Assembly (NCBI GenBank): GCA_027627225.1
Contig: JAPFQT010000156.1
Span: 310,001-374,000, forward strand
Length of the DNA stretch: 64,000 nucleotides
Direction of reading: 5' to 3'
Origin: Congeria kusceri
Lineage: Eukaryota > Mollusca > Bivalvia > Myida > Dreissenidae
Made by a program: the position numbers and the translations under genes. The notes under the pieces are model-generated. The model was not told where the DNA came from and ran no database searches. It saw only the letters and a program-made list of their open reading frames with translations. This document shows positions 24,856 through 37,066 of this stretch, in pieces (within the stretch, counting starts at the first letter, position 1; the number at the start of each line of letters is the position of its first letter).

Positions 24856-26505
24856 GTGTCAGTGGCAGAAAACCTTGTTACCTTCATACAATTCTTTTGC
24901 AAGGAGACTGATCGTATCGAAACTCACTTTCTAGCTTGTCAGAACATTCTTACTTCTTTTGATTCGGCAAATTCTGAATCTATTACTTCTCTGATAATTG
25001 GTGAACTTGAAAAGCATGGAGGCTTGAACATGTCTTATTTCACAGAGTTAACCTCTGATGGTGTTTCAGTGATGGTGGGGAAACGGTCAGGTGTTGCGGC
25101 TAGACTAAAACTGGTTAATCCTGTTATATTAAATGTACACTGTGTTTGCCATCGCCTAGCACTTGCATGCACAGATAGTAATATGTTATTGAGATCTATA
25201 AGCAATCTTGAAACGTTGCTAAGGCAATTATGGCAGTTCTTTCAAAACTCGCCAAAAAGAATGGCAGCCTACTTAAAGATTCAATCACGTCTGAAATCTA
25301 AAAGGCTTGAGGGTAAAGCTGTTAAGCGTGTTACACAACGCCTTAAAAAAGCATGCAGTACACGTTGGTTGAGCTTTGAAGCTTTAGTAAAAGCTGTTTA
25401 TGAAGATTATGAAGCAGTTCTCCAAACACTCGCTCACTTTCAAGAGAGTGATGCAGTAGCCTCTGATCTCCTGACAAAGATTGAAAACCTTCAAGTTCAT
25501 TGGTGTCATCTACATACTGAGAGCCATTCTGCCTATCCTTGGTGATCTGTCTCGTCGGTTTCAGAAGGGAACTTTGAGTTTTGCAGCAATTATACCTGCA
25601 ATCAACATGACAAAAGATAGGTTAATGATTCAACACCAATTGAAAGTTTTAGCAGGGACATTGAATCATTCACTGACATGTGTGTTGAAATTAAAATTAA
25701 TGAAGAGACGCTACAGAACTGCAATCACTGTTTGATAAATATGTCAATCCACTTATTGAGAACATTGACAACAGGTTTACAGATAGCGATCCAGTCCTAG
25801 CAGCATTCAATGCATTTGATCCTAGGCAGGTCCCTGATTCTGGTGTTGAAATGAGGCGCTATGGCCACTCCCAGATTGAAGTGCTTTGCTATTATTTAAC
25901 TGAAAATCCTGAGAGATCAGACAGATTGAAAACCGAGTGGGAAGGAATGAAATACCATCTAAGAGATGTCATCAAACCTAGTATGCCTGACACAGTTAAA
26001 TCGGGCAAAGACCAAGTCATATCTCCTACTGAGTGGTGTCTCGTCCAGCTTCTCAAGAATTCTGCAGTGAGGCAGCTCTATCCCAATGTAGCTTTCATTG
26101 CAGAAGTGATAGCTTCACTACCGGTGTCTAATGCATGGCCAGAGAGAAGAGCTAGTACACTTGAAGCATTGAAAACAAGGTTGCGTAACAGGTTGAGCAC
26201 ATCCACGCTGGAGTCTCTGCTACACATTTGCATCAATGCTCCTGAACCATCATCTTTGGAAGGTCAGCAGTTGGAGAAATTAACTGTTACTTCATGGCTA
26301 CAGAAAAAGAACAGACGAAAAGCCACCTATGTCAAAATCTATAATCTCAGCTGATAGTGTGACTGGTGTAATAGATGTTACGGATGCCGGGGTTCAAACA
26401 GATCCAGCTTATGTGGATGCTTCTGATGATCAGCCAGCTGTTGAAATTGCTTTTAAAAAGCTTGGCATTGACCAGTACGACTCTCGCTCAGATTAAGATT
26501 CAGAC
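24856..26505 (+). pseudogene. hAT-type transposase, ZNF862-like, broken
   Basis: Three successive plus-strand frames make one degraded transposase. The first, to 25545, has FTELTSDGVSVMVGKRSGV (catalytic Asp region), the C-x-x-H motif in HCVCHRLALACT, and STRWLSFEAL (the conserved Arg-Trp). It shifts about 25490 into a frame with LGDLSRRFQKGTLSF. The third (25851-26354) carries the C-terminal region with NVAFIAEVIASLPVSNAWPERR and TLEALKTRLRNRL, equivalent to the hAT dimerisation segment. This matches animal ZNF862/SCAND3-type proteins derived from hAT elements. The N-terminal zinc finger and terminal inverted repeats were not found. At least two frame shifts argue for a dead copy; a plus-strand coding reading continues weakly to about 26500. 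Confidence 0.8.
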
Positions 26506-27026
26506 TTTACAAATGATGAAAATGATGAAGAAACCTGTTTTTCTTAAAGCTATAAGCTGTAGCAGGGACAATGACTTTAAACACATTGTTGTCATTAATA
26601 AATAGACTATTTATTTACATATAGTTCAATATGTAAAAATCATTTTAAATGTGTTAGTAGTCATAAAAAATCAAACAAAAGTTAACAGCTTTATTAAATG
26701 TTCTCTCGTTTTTTGTGTTATTTCTATAATTCATTATGAAAAATCTGAACTATTAAAACTAGTTAAGTAAAAAGGGGTTAATTTCGTAGGTCAAATGATC
26801 AAGAATTATGTGTCCAAAATCGCTCAAATGCTAGGATTTAACACCTACATTTCTAAAATTTCCCGGGGGGGGGGGGGGAGGAGCATGCCCCCGGAACCCC
26901 CTAGAGCACTCACGCCTTCGGAGACGATTAAAGCAAAGGTACAACTGTTCATCGTGCATTTTCGTCGTTGCCCGCTCAGGGTAATGCGTCTACAAACACT
27001 ACATATCAAAGGAACGTAATATAATC

Positions 27027-28793
27027 TTAACATTCTAGTGTCCCAAAGTGTGCGGAGAAGATGTTGTCATTGCTGAAAAAATCCACATGATGCGGGTTTG
27101 TAACGCTCACGGACAAATGGTCATGAAGGTCAAGATTGAAAACAGCGTTAATGGTGCCGACCCATAATAGACATCCTTCTTTCCGTGAGCATGCGATGTG
27201 TACCGTACTTGTGCGATAGGACGTCAATAAAGTGGGAAAATATAACTGAATCGTCTAGAGTTGACGCATTGGTCTTGATTACAAGTCGGCTTGAAACCTT
27301 GTACAAACCAGCTCGCCGAATGAAGATTTCCCCATCCTCGTGTAGGTGTGTTATATGTTGTATACTTGGCTTTGTCACTGATTTACCATTTTCATTCCAA
27401 ATGAGGCGATGCAAATCTAAACAGAAGATCAATATTATTAGTATTATTATAGTTGTCGTTGTTACTATACTTGGTAATACTATTGACAGGTATCAAGTGT
27501 CAAGTAAAATCATTTGCCCAGTATACGAGTATAAATTTCAAGCATTGAACTATTTATGGCATTTAAAAAAATCAAAATGCACAGCAAACTGCTTCCAATA
27601 CCAAACTGCTACCAGTCAATAATGCCGACAGTCCTTGCTTGTACGGTAAACAAGAATTTGAAATAAGTTAGACAATAGTATGAAATTAGTTTATTTAGTT
27701 TATTTATTTCACCTCCAATGTGTTTTGTTCCTCGAATTCCCACTGTCTGTACGTAGGGCGTCTGGTCTTCGTATGAGTTACACATCTGATAGATAGCTTC
27801 TGTTACCACTGCGGGAATATATTTAAATGTAATGCTTAATGAATTTCAAATATATTGCATAAAACACATAGTCACGTACGCAGTCGGTTGTGGCAACGAT
27901 AGGCAAACTAAAAAAAATGTAACATGCTTTGACGTTAAAAGGAAAAGTAACGCTGAAAGACATTGCAACATGGTCATTACATGATATGAAGAAGTGAAAG
28001 AAATCAAGGCTGTATTCGTAAAAATGCTAGGCTATAAAAATCACAAGGTGTGTGTTTAATATTATTTCAACAGCATAGTAAGATGTTTGCAAATGTTAAT
28101 AATTATGTTGCATCTAAATAAGCATGATTATTTCCGAAGAATTATCATGACTTGTTCTGGATTTCTGGGTTTCTATTAAAACTGACAGCGAAATGCTACA
28201 ATTCTGCTCCTACGTATTTCATTCAGGTTATGCATATAACATGTAAAGTTGTGGAAAATTACAAGTTACTCACGGTATCGGTTGCGGTTGAAGAAATTGT
28301 CTTTTGTTTCCTGTAAGATAGGACATAAGTATGCGCTATGCGACTGGTTGCTCCTTCTAAATGATTCAACATAAATGTAAAATATTTTAAAGGTTTAAGC
28401 CCAATAGATATATAAAACTGTGTTATGTATTATTTTCTAAGAAAACTACAACATTCCTCACTTTGTACTGTGTTGCCTGCCATACCACACATGGATTCAC
28501 TTTAAATATACATTATTATAAGTAACCTTTTGAGCTGCAAATCGAATAATGTCTTCCGTCTCTCCACAACACTGCGAGCTGGTAGATGCTCGGAGCTTTG
28601 CAACTTGGCTGGAAATGCCTTCGTTGTCGTGCTGTGGAATGAGGTCGTCACAAACTGTGCACAGTTTGGACGTATGAGGCACATTGTTGGCACTCCGTAT
28701 TCTTGTCCAAGTGATGATGATGACCAAGAATGCCATGGACTGGACAACAGTGGCAGTAATTAGACAATAACTCGCGGTTTTGACAGGTATAAT
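27027..28793 (-). pseudogene. TNF-superfamily ligand-like gene, copy 2 (14-bp deletion)
   Basis: Exons in transcript order: A 28793-28527 (267 nt, CAG acceptor), B 28310-28274 (ETKDNFFNRNRY), C 27808-27713 (VTEAIYQMCNSYEDQTPYV), D 27416-27027. Exon A has a membrane segment (SYCLITATVVQSMAFLVII), then TRIRSANN, LCTVCDDLIP and CCGETEDIIRFAAQK. Exon D starts as a normal TNF homology domain (WNENGKSVTKPS, GEIFIRRAGLYKVSSRL, FSHFIDVLSHKYGT) but runs to TAA at 27148-27150. Compared with copy 3, 14 bases are missing right after 'ggtcggcacca'. Homology then resumes in another frame (VFNLDLHDHLSVSV, NIFSAHF). Adding 14 restores the exon length expected from the phases. The product would lack the last strands of the jelly roll, so a functional trimer is unlikely. 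All splice sites remain good, so the loss looks recent. Confidence 0.85.
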
Positions 28794-28879
28794 CTGAAAA
28801 GGTGGATGCGCAACCAGATAAGGCGCTATAGAATTTATGGAGCATAAAAGTAAAACCACCAGACCACATTTAATTAACA

Positions 28880-31800
28880 ACTCTTTCTAATTCCGAAAGA
28901 AAATAATGTAATCGATATGCAATTTGTAAATATATACATAAAACATGCAATGCCGAACTTTCCAAAGTTACGGCGACAGTGTGGAAAACGTGTAATGCTT
29001 GTTGATTTAAATAGCTGTTGATTTAACAAGTACATATCTGGACAATTTCCGAGTGAAGTCGATCGTTGAAAGTTTGTGTTATAGCGAAAATCGGGTAATA
29101 TCGACAAAAGCTCACTAAAACAATGACGCACTGACGGCATACAAGAGCGCGAGGTAGCCGAACAACGTCAGTTGAGCATTGACCCTCGAGCTACACAGAT
29201 CTTGAGTTGTGAAGTAGCTCGCGAGCGGTAATTATCTCTACCAAAGAGATAAGTATCTATAGGTTGGTACTGTTTTGTGTTGATTACTTTTCACAGAGTA
29301 TTGCGTTCTGCGGAAAATAAAAAGCTGTAAACTCAGGTTACCGGAAAAGGAAGATTGGCGACTTAATAAAGGTGGACAGGGTATGTGGATAGGAACATTG
29401 AAGATTGGCGACTTAATAGAATTGGATTATAGTTAGGTGGATAGGAGCATTTATTTGATTTAATACAATAAATAAACGGCCAAGTAGCTCCGAGGAAAAT
29501 GTATAATATCTGTCTATATTTGTGTGGTTGATCAACTGATAGTGATGGAAAATCACTTTCATTACATTATTTAGCAAAGTAGCTTTCATATAAGGTATAA
29601 ATATATAATCGTCTGTTCACTATTTGTTTAATAACCACCCTCGGCACGTTATAGCGTTATTGTCATTGCCAACATCAACAACTTGTATATTTTCAAAAGA
29701 ATGTAAATTACGTAAATATTATAAGCAGCGTTTTGTTGATGGTTTTTTTTCTTAACATATTTCAATCATTTTTTAACTAAATAGACTGTCTTTATTTACC
29801 AGGACAAACTGTTTACAGTTACATATGTTTTAATTTGTTTAAACCCATGCGGACAAAGGAGTTAAAATGTTAGCTTGCTGTGATGGTTCATGCAATTAAA
29901 AACATTTTTACAGTATCGTGGCATGTTCTAACCTGCAGGGACAGCACAAGCGTTGTATTAAAAAAAGTATGAAAATCATTTCAAAGATCAATATTAATAA
30001 CATCCTGAAAAAAAAGAACCAATGTGTATCAATCTGGATGAATATACAGGCAGGCGACCGAAGATCGAAACTAGGAAAAACCAGTTTCCTTTACCTATTT
30101 AGACTGTAAATAGTTTTATTATATGACCTATGCATAGACACTCTTCGATTGGTCCAGACTGCTATTGGCGACCAAACATAAATGTTATATTCTCTAGCCT
30201 TAACTGACGTTCACGTGGCTAAAACAAAATAAATAATTAAGCTCATATTTATTGACCTGAACAAGCATTTTCTGAAAATGAGCAGGTTCAATCTTGGTTC
30301 AGTTTAAAACGTATTATTTACGCACAAAATTACCGGAATCAATGTACATATCAGTGACAAGTGTCTTTTTTCTTTGTTAATGATCAGAACTGAAGGAAAA
30401 TAATGATGATGTTGACCAATATTGACTAACAGTTTAACATTTCTTGAATTAAAACAGTCATATAAAAAAAACAGTTGCGCCTCGGTAAATATGACTTTCT
30501 ACCAGATCATATTCACTGGCTCCCTAGTCAATAATTGTATAATACGTCTTACCGTGCATTAGGTAGATCATAGAATGTATACCGACAAGTTAATTCAATG
30601 GTTTTGCAAAGCCAAGACAATTTATTGAAAGTTCAATTTAAAGAGTTTATTTTAAGTAAACCTTTGCAATGTTTGCACCATAATGATGCTTAAAATGCGA
30701 AAATCCAATTAAAACATTGGAACAATAATTATTGGTTTACCTTTCATATATTTATAGCGTAATGAAGTATGCGTAATTATCTTTAAAGTATGCAATAATG
30801 TCAATATTTAATCACGAGCATTACAATATATATCATAAACAATAAATCTATGAAAGAATTATTCAAGTAAATTGACCATACAACAAAAAGCAACAACAAA
30901 AAGCAACAACAAAAAACAAGCGACTACAGATATTGAAACATCTAATCAATAATTTAGATATCACAAAAAAGCTATGCATTCGTTTACAAACCAAAACATA
31001 CAAAATTACCTTCATAGTTAATCAAACACTTTTGCAATGATTTCGCGCGCGACATGAACGAACGTTGTATTAAATTTTCAAAAAATGTCAATACAGAAAG
31101 TGATAACACCTAGACGTTTCGCCGGTTTACCAAAATGATTACTGTTTCGACTGAGCCAGAATGACGTTGAATCCCGTTTTCCCAAGTTAATCAGTTTAAA
31201 AATATATTTCTATATTTAGAAATTACATGGCCTTGGTAATGCGAAATACAATATGTTATAGGACACATAGGCACAGGCATGTATTCAACGCAATAACTGT
31301 TTAAGCTAAAATCATGTAAACCGCAAATGAAGACTATGACGTTTTATTCCAATGAGGAATAATGAGGATTGTGGATTGATGTTTTTCCTTTCTAATGTAT
31401 GTGATGCAGGCGGGAATCAAATAAAAAGTTTTTAGGATTTAAACAAACATACCTAATGTAACATCTTGTGTTTATTCAAATTTTCGTTTTCTTTTAACAA
31501 TTTATCATGACTTCATATAAAATGGCATGCATGTATATTTGAACTAATAAGTTTAATAAATCTCTACTAATGGCAATGAAAAAACGTGACATTACATACC
31601 AATACAAAATAACACCATTTCACTTATTTAGTCAGTAAATTTTCCGCTTGCACGTACAGATGAGTGTATTTATTTCTTGTCATTTTAGTAGTATTTTAAT
31701 TCATTTGAATTGGAAACATTAATATACAATATGTATTCCGTGTATTTTGGAGAATACTTGACATCTACTTAACAATCTAAAATCTAAATGCAACATTCGA

Positions 31801-31980
31801 TTGATCTACTCGATATGTGAGATTTAAAACTCACATTTATGTTATACAAATCCAGCTTTAATTGCCAATAACTCACGTTAACATATGTATATGGGTTAAT
31901 GTAAATGTAAATTTTTGTATTTCAATCGTGTTGTTTGTAAAAAAAACAACGTCTGACTTAAAAGTATGTATTACACAAGT
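28880..31980. other. Upstream flank of copy 2, no gene recognised
   Basis: Long AT-rich stretch with no exon I can support. The short frames at 28874-29140 (minus) and 29918-30109 (plus) resemble nothing known. An unseen 5' exon of copy 2 could lie here. Confidence 0.35.
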
Positions 31981-31984
31981 TACT

Positions 31985-32038
31985 CACAGTGGTCTTCCCA
32001 GCTTCTCGGCAATAACGTGATGCAGAGCGACCACTGTT
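31985..32038. repeat. TGGTCTC hairpin element at satellite edge
   Basis: 'cacagtggtcttccc' and 'gcgaccactgtt' face each other as inverted arms, like the palindrome at 4464-4519. On the minus strand it ends in a strong donor-like 'ccact/gtgagtaac', so an exon cannot be fully excluded. The repeat relationship is the better explanation. Confidence 0.55.
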
Positions 32039-32049
32039 AGGACTTTATC

Positions 32050-35000
32050 CTACTCCTCGAAGTGGATATTCCCCCCAGGCGGTACAATCACAACTGCCAC
32101 CATATTCCTCGCAGCGGTTATTTCCCCTAGGTGGTACAATCACCACTGCCACCATACTCCTCGCAGCGGTTATTTCCCCTAGGTGGTACAGTCACCACTG
32201 CCACCATACTCCTCGCAGCGGATATTTCCCCTAGATGGTACAGTCAACACTGCCACCATACTCCTCGAAGCGGTTATTTCCTCTAAGTGGTACAGTCACC
32301 ATTGACATCATACTCCTCGCAGCGGATATTTCCCCTAGGTGGTACAGTCACCATTGCCACCATACTCCTCGAAGCGGTTATTTCCTCTAAGTGGTACAGT
32401 CACCATTGCCATCATATTCCTCGCAGCAGATATTTCCCTTAGGTGGTACATTCACCATTGCTACCATACACATCTCAGCGGATATTTCCCCTAGGTGGTA
32501 CAGTCACCACTGCTACCATATTCCTCGCAGCGGATATTTCCCCTATGGTGGTACAGTCACCAATGCCACCATACTCCTCGCAGCAGATATTTCCCCTAGG
32601 TGGGACATTCACCACTGCCACCATACTCCTCGCAGCAGATATTTCCGCTAGGTGGTACAGTCACCATTGCCACCATACTCCTCGAAGCGGTTATTTCCTC
32701 TAAGTGGTACAGTCACCATTGCCATCATATTCCTCGCAGCAGATATTTCCCTTAGGTGGTACATTCACCATTGCTACCATACTCATCTCAGCGGATATTC
32801 CCCTAGGTGGTACAGTCACCACTGCTACCATACTCCTCGCAGCGGATATTTCCCATATGGTGGTACAGTCACCAATGCCGCCATACTCCCCGCAGCAGAT
32901 ATTTCCCCTAGGTGGTACATTCACCACTGCCACCATACTCCTCGCAGCAGATATTTCCGCTAGGTGGTACAGTCACCATTGCCACCATACTCATCGCAGC
33001 GGATATTTCCCCTAGGTGGTACATTCACCACTGACACCATACTAATCGCAGCGGATATTTCCCCTAGGTGGTACAGTCACCACTGTCACTATACTCCTCG
33101 CAGCAGATATTTCCCCTAGGTGGTACAATCACCACTGCCACCATACTCATCGCAGCGGATATTTCCCCTAGGTGGTACATTCACCATTGCCACCATACTC
33201 CTCGCAGCGGATATTTCCCCTAGGTGGTACAGTCACCACTGCTACCATATTTCTCGCAGCAGATATTTCCGCTTGGCAGTACAATCACCACTGCCACCGT
33301 ACTCCTCGCAGCGGATATTTCCCCTAGGTGGTACATTCACCATTGCCATCATACTCCTCGCAGCGGATATTTCCCCTAGGTGGTACAGTCACCACTGCCA
33401 CCATACTCTTCGCAGCGGATATTTCCCCTAGGTGGTACAGTCACCATTGCCATCATACTCCTCGCAGCGGATATTTCCCCTAGGTGGTACAGTCACAACT
33501 GCCACCATACTCCTCGAAGCAGATATTTCCCCTAGGTGGTACATTCACCAATGCCACCATACTCCTCGCAGCGGATATTTCCCCTAGGTGGTACAGTCAC
33601 CATTGCCACCATACTCCTCGCAGCAGATATTTCCCCTAGGTGGTACAGTCACCATTGCCATCATACACCTCGCAGCGGATATTTCCCCTAGGTGATACAT
33701 TCACCACTGCCACCATAATCTTCGCAGCAGATATTTCCCCTAGGTGGTACATTCACCACTGCCACCATACTCCTCGCAGCAGATATTTCCCCTAGGTGGT
33801 GCATTAACCACTGCCACCATACTCCTCGCAGCGGATATTTACCCTAGGTGGTACATTCACCACTGCCACCATACTCCTCGCAGCGGATATTTTCCTTAGG
33901 TGGTACATTCACCACTGCCACCATACACCTCGCAGCGGATATTTCCCCTAAGTGGTACATTCACCATTGCCATCATACTCCTCGCAGCAGATATTTCCCT
34001 AGGTTGTACAATCACCACTGCCACCATACTCCTCGCAGCAGATATTTCCCCTAGGTGGTACAGTCACCACTGCCACCACCCTCCTCGCAGCAGATATTTC
34101 CCCTAGGTTGTACAATCACCACTGCCACCATACTCCTCGCAGCAGATATTTCCCTAGGTTGTACAATCACCACTGCCACCATACTCCTCGCAGCGGATAT
34201 TTCCCCTAGGTGGTACAGTCACCACTGCCACCACCCTCCTCGCAGCAGATATTTCCCCTAGGTGGTACATTAACCACTGCCACCATACTCCTCGCAGCAG
34301 ATATTTCCCCTAGGTGGTACAGTCACCACTGCCACCATGCTCCTCGCAGCAGATATTTCCCATAGGTGGTACAGTCACCATTGCCACCATACTCCTCGCA
34401 GCGGATATTTCCCCTTGGTGGTACAATCACCACTGCCACCATACTCATCGCAGCAGATATTTCCCCTAGGTGGTACAGTCACCACTGCCACCATACACCT
34501 CGCAACAGATATTTCCCCTAGGTGGTACATTCACCACTGCCACCATACTTCTCGCAGCAGATATTTCCCCTAGGTGGCACATTCACCAAAGTCATCATAC
34601 TCCTCGCGGCGGATATTTCCCCTAGGTGGTACAGTCACCATTGCCACCATACTCCTTGCAGCAGATATTTCCCCTAGATGGTACAGTCACCATTGCCATC
34701 ATACTCCTCGCAGCGGATATTTTCCCTAGGTGGTACAGTCACCACTGCCACCATACTCCTCGCAGCAGATATTTCCCCTAGGTGGTTCATTCACCACTGC
34801 CACCATACTCCTCGCAGCAGATATTTCCCGCAGGTGGTACATTAACCACTGCCACCTTACTCCTCGCAGCGGATATTTCTCCTAGGTGGTACATTCTCCA
34901 CTGCCACCATACTCCTCGCAGCAGATATTTCCCCTAGGTGGATGCAGTCACCATTGCCATCATACTCCTCGCAGCAGATATTTCCCCTAGGTGGTACAGT

Positions 35001-36022
35001 CACCACTGCCACTATACTCCTCGCAGCAGATATTTCCCCTAGGTGGTGCATTCACCACCTCCACCATACTCCTCGCAGCGGATATTTCCCCTAGGTTGTA
35101 CATTTACCATTGCCACCATACTCCTCGCAGCAGATATTTCCCCTAGGTCGTACAGGCACCATTGCCATCATACTCCTCGCGGCGGATAATTCCCCTAGGT
35201 GGTACATTCACCACTGCCACCATACTCCTCGCAGCAGATATTTCCCCTAGGTGGTACAGTCACCATTGCCATCATACTCCTCGCAGCAGATATTTCCCCT
35301 TGGTGGTACATTCACCGCTGCCACCATACTCCTCGTAGCAGATATTTTCCCTAGGTGCTACAATCACCACTGCCACAATATTTCTCGCAGCGGATATTTC
35401 CCCTAGGCAGTACAATCACCACTGCTACCATGCTTCTCGCAGCAGATATTTCCCCTAGGTGGTACAGTCACCATTGCCATCATACTCCTCGCAGCGGATA
35501 TTTGCCCTAGGTGGTTCATTCACCACTGCCACCAAACTCCTCGCAGCAGATATTTCCCCTAGGTGGTACATTCACCACTGCCACCATACTCCTCGTAGCG
35601 GATATTTCCCCTAGGTGCTACATTCACCACTGCCACAATATTTATCGCAGCGGATATTTCCCCTAGGCAGTACAATCACCACTGCTACCATGCTTCTCGC
35701 AGCGGATATTTCTCCTAGGCGGTACAATCACCACTGCCACCATGCTTCTCGCAGCGGATATTTCCCATAGGCGGTACAGTCACCACTGCTACCATGCTTC
35801 TCGCAGCGGATATTTCCCATAGGCGGTACAGTCACCACTGCTACCATGCTTCTCGCAGCGGATATTTCCCATAGGCGGTACAGTCACCACTGCTACCATG
35901 CTTCTCGCAGCGGATATTTCCCATAGGCGGTACAGTCACCACTGCTACCATGCTTCTCGCAGCGGATATTTCCCCTAGGCGGTACAATCACCACTGCCAC
36001 CGTACTGATCGCAGCGTATACG
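32050..36022. repeat. 52-bp tandem repeat array (about 76 copies)
   Basis: The unit is roughly 'ctcctcgcagcggatatttc', then 'ccctaggtggtacagtcacc', then 'actgccaccata'. Copies differ by substitutions and rare one-base indels. The common variants are gcagcgg/gcagcag, cagtcacc/cattcacc and ccactgcc/ccattgcc. A six-unit block at about 32390-32690 is repeated at 32703-33000, showing higher-order duplication. From about 35740 to 35960 four to five units are nearly identical ('cccataggcggtacagtcac', 'catgcttctcgcagcggata'), indicating recent expansion at the right end. Because 52 is not a multiple of 3, one frame passes through all three phases, which explains the long apparent reading frames. Nothing supports translation. 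Confidence 0.95.
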
Positions 36023-36029
36023 GCGAAAA

Positions 36030-37066
36030 AAGTAACAACGCAAGATTGTACTGATTGCACGATGTTCTCTTATATGTATCCAAAGTTTTTATTAACACCA
36101 TGTGATTTGACTATGGTATCGTGAAAGTTGGTGCCGGCAGAGATTTGATGTGCTATGCTCGAACCACACATCGGTGATTGTAAATATCTGTAAGTGTACG
36201 CAAGCGTATGATTAGTGTTAATTTCTACGTCTGCGCCAATGTATATTTGACTATAAACGCCTTATTTTGAGCTTTGATTTCAAGCATTGTTATTTTTATA
36301 TACATATGCATGTGGATGCAAACATTTAACAACTCATAACATAGAACATAACATACAGCTTAATGCATACTAAATAGAAAATAAAACCATAATTTTATCA
36401 AGAACGTTTGTTAGAAGCTGATCAAATTCAGTATAGAAAGAGTAAAAGCTTCTAGACGGACGATAACTACTGTGTTAATACATATAGAATTGGTATTAAC
36501 ATAAAGTAATAACTTTGAAACCTAACGTACAAAGATACCTTAGATACATTAAACAAACCACATGCATGATTACAAATGCCTCCAGCACAGTTGTTCAAAC
36601 ATCCATATCGTTCACTGTAGTAGTGGTAATGCACGCACGGCACAGACTAAAAACAATAATTGCTATCACTATATAGTGTGGGTTTTTACGGTTTTAACAA
36701 GCATAAATCACAACAAAATACACATGTATATAGGACTCATTCGACGATATGTTTATACTAAACTTTATTGTTTGTATTGTCATATGTGTACCATATCTTT
36801 TCACATGATTAATGCATTAAAGGTGAATATATTGTGTAATATGACGCTGACAAATTACTATAGGAACCTTGTGTGTTGTTGACTTTAGTGTACACACAGC
36901 AACGGTGATGTTATAAAATGGTATTCCTATGTATTTCATATTAACCAGACCGTGTAATATAAAAGTTTACGTCAGTGGCACATTTTAATGTTACTATTTG
37001 ATGTCAATGGCACCTTTCAATGTTACTATTGACGCCACTATTGCATGTACGAAGTTGGTAGAATCG
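36030..37066. other. Intergenic, no gene seen
   Basis: Between the satellite and copy 3. The 106-codon plus-strand frame at 36562-36882 has no family resemblance and typical AT-rich chance composition. Confidence 0.35.

Noticed and set aside
32391..35051. Long overlapping reading frames of His/Thr/Pro-rich protein
   Set aside because: They are the 52-bp tandem repeat read in rotating phase. There is no start, splice or codon evidence for translation.
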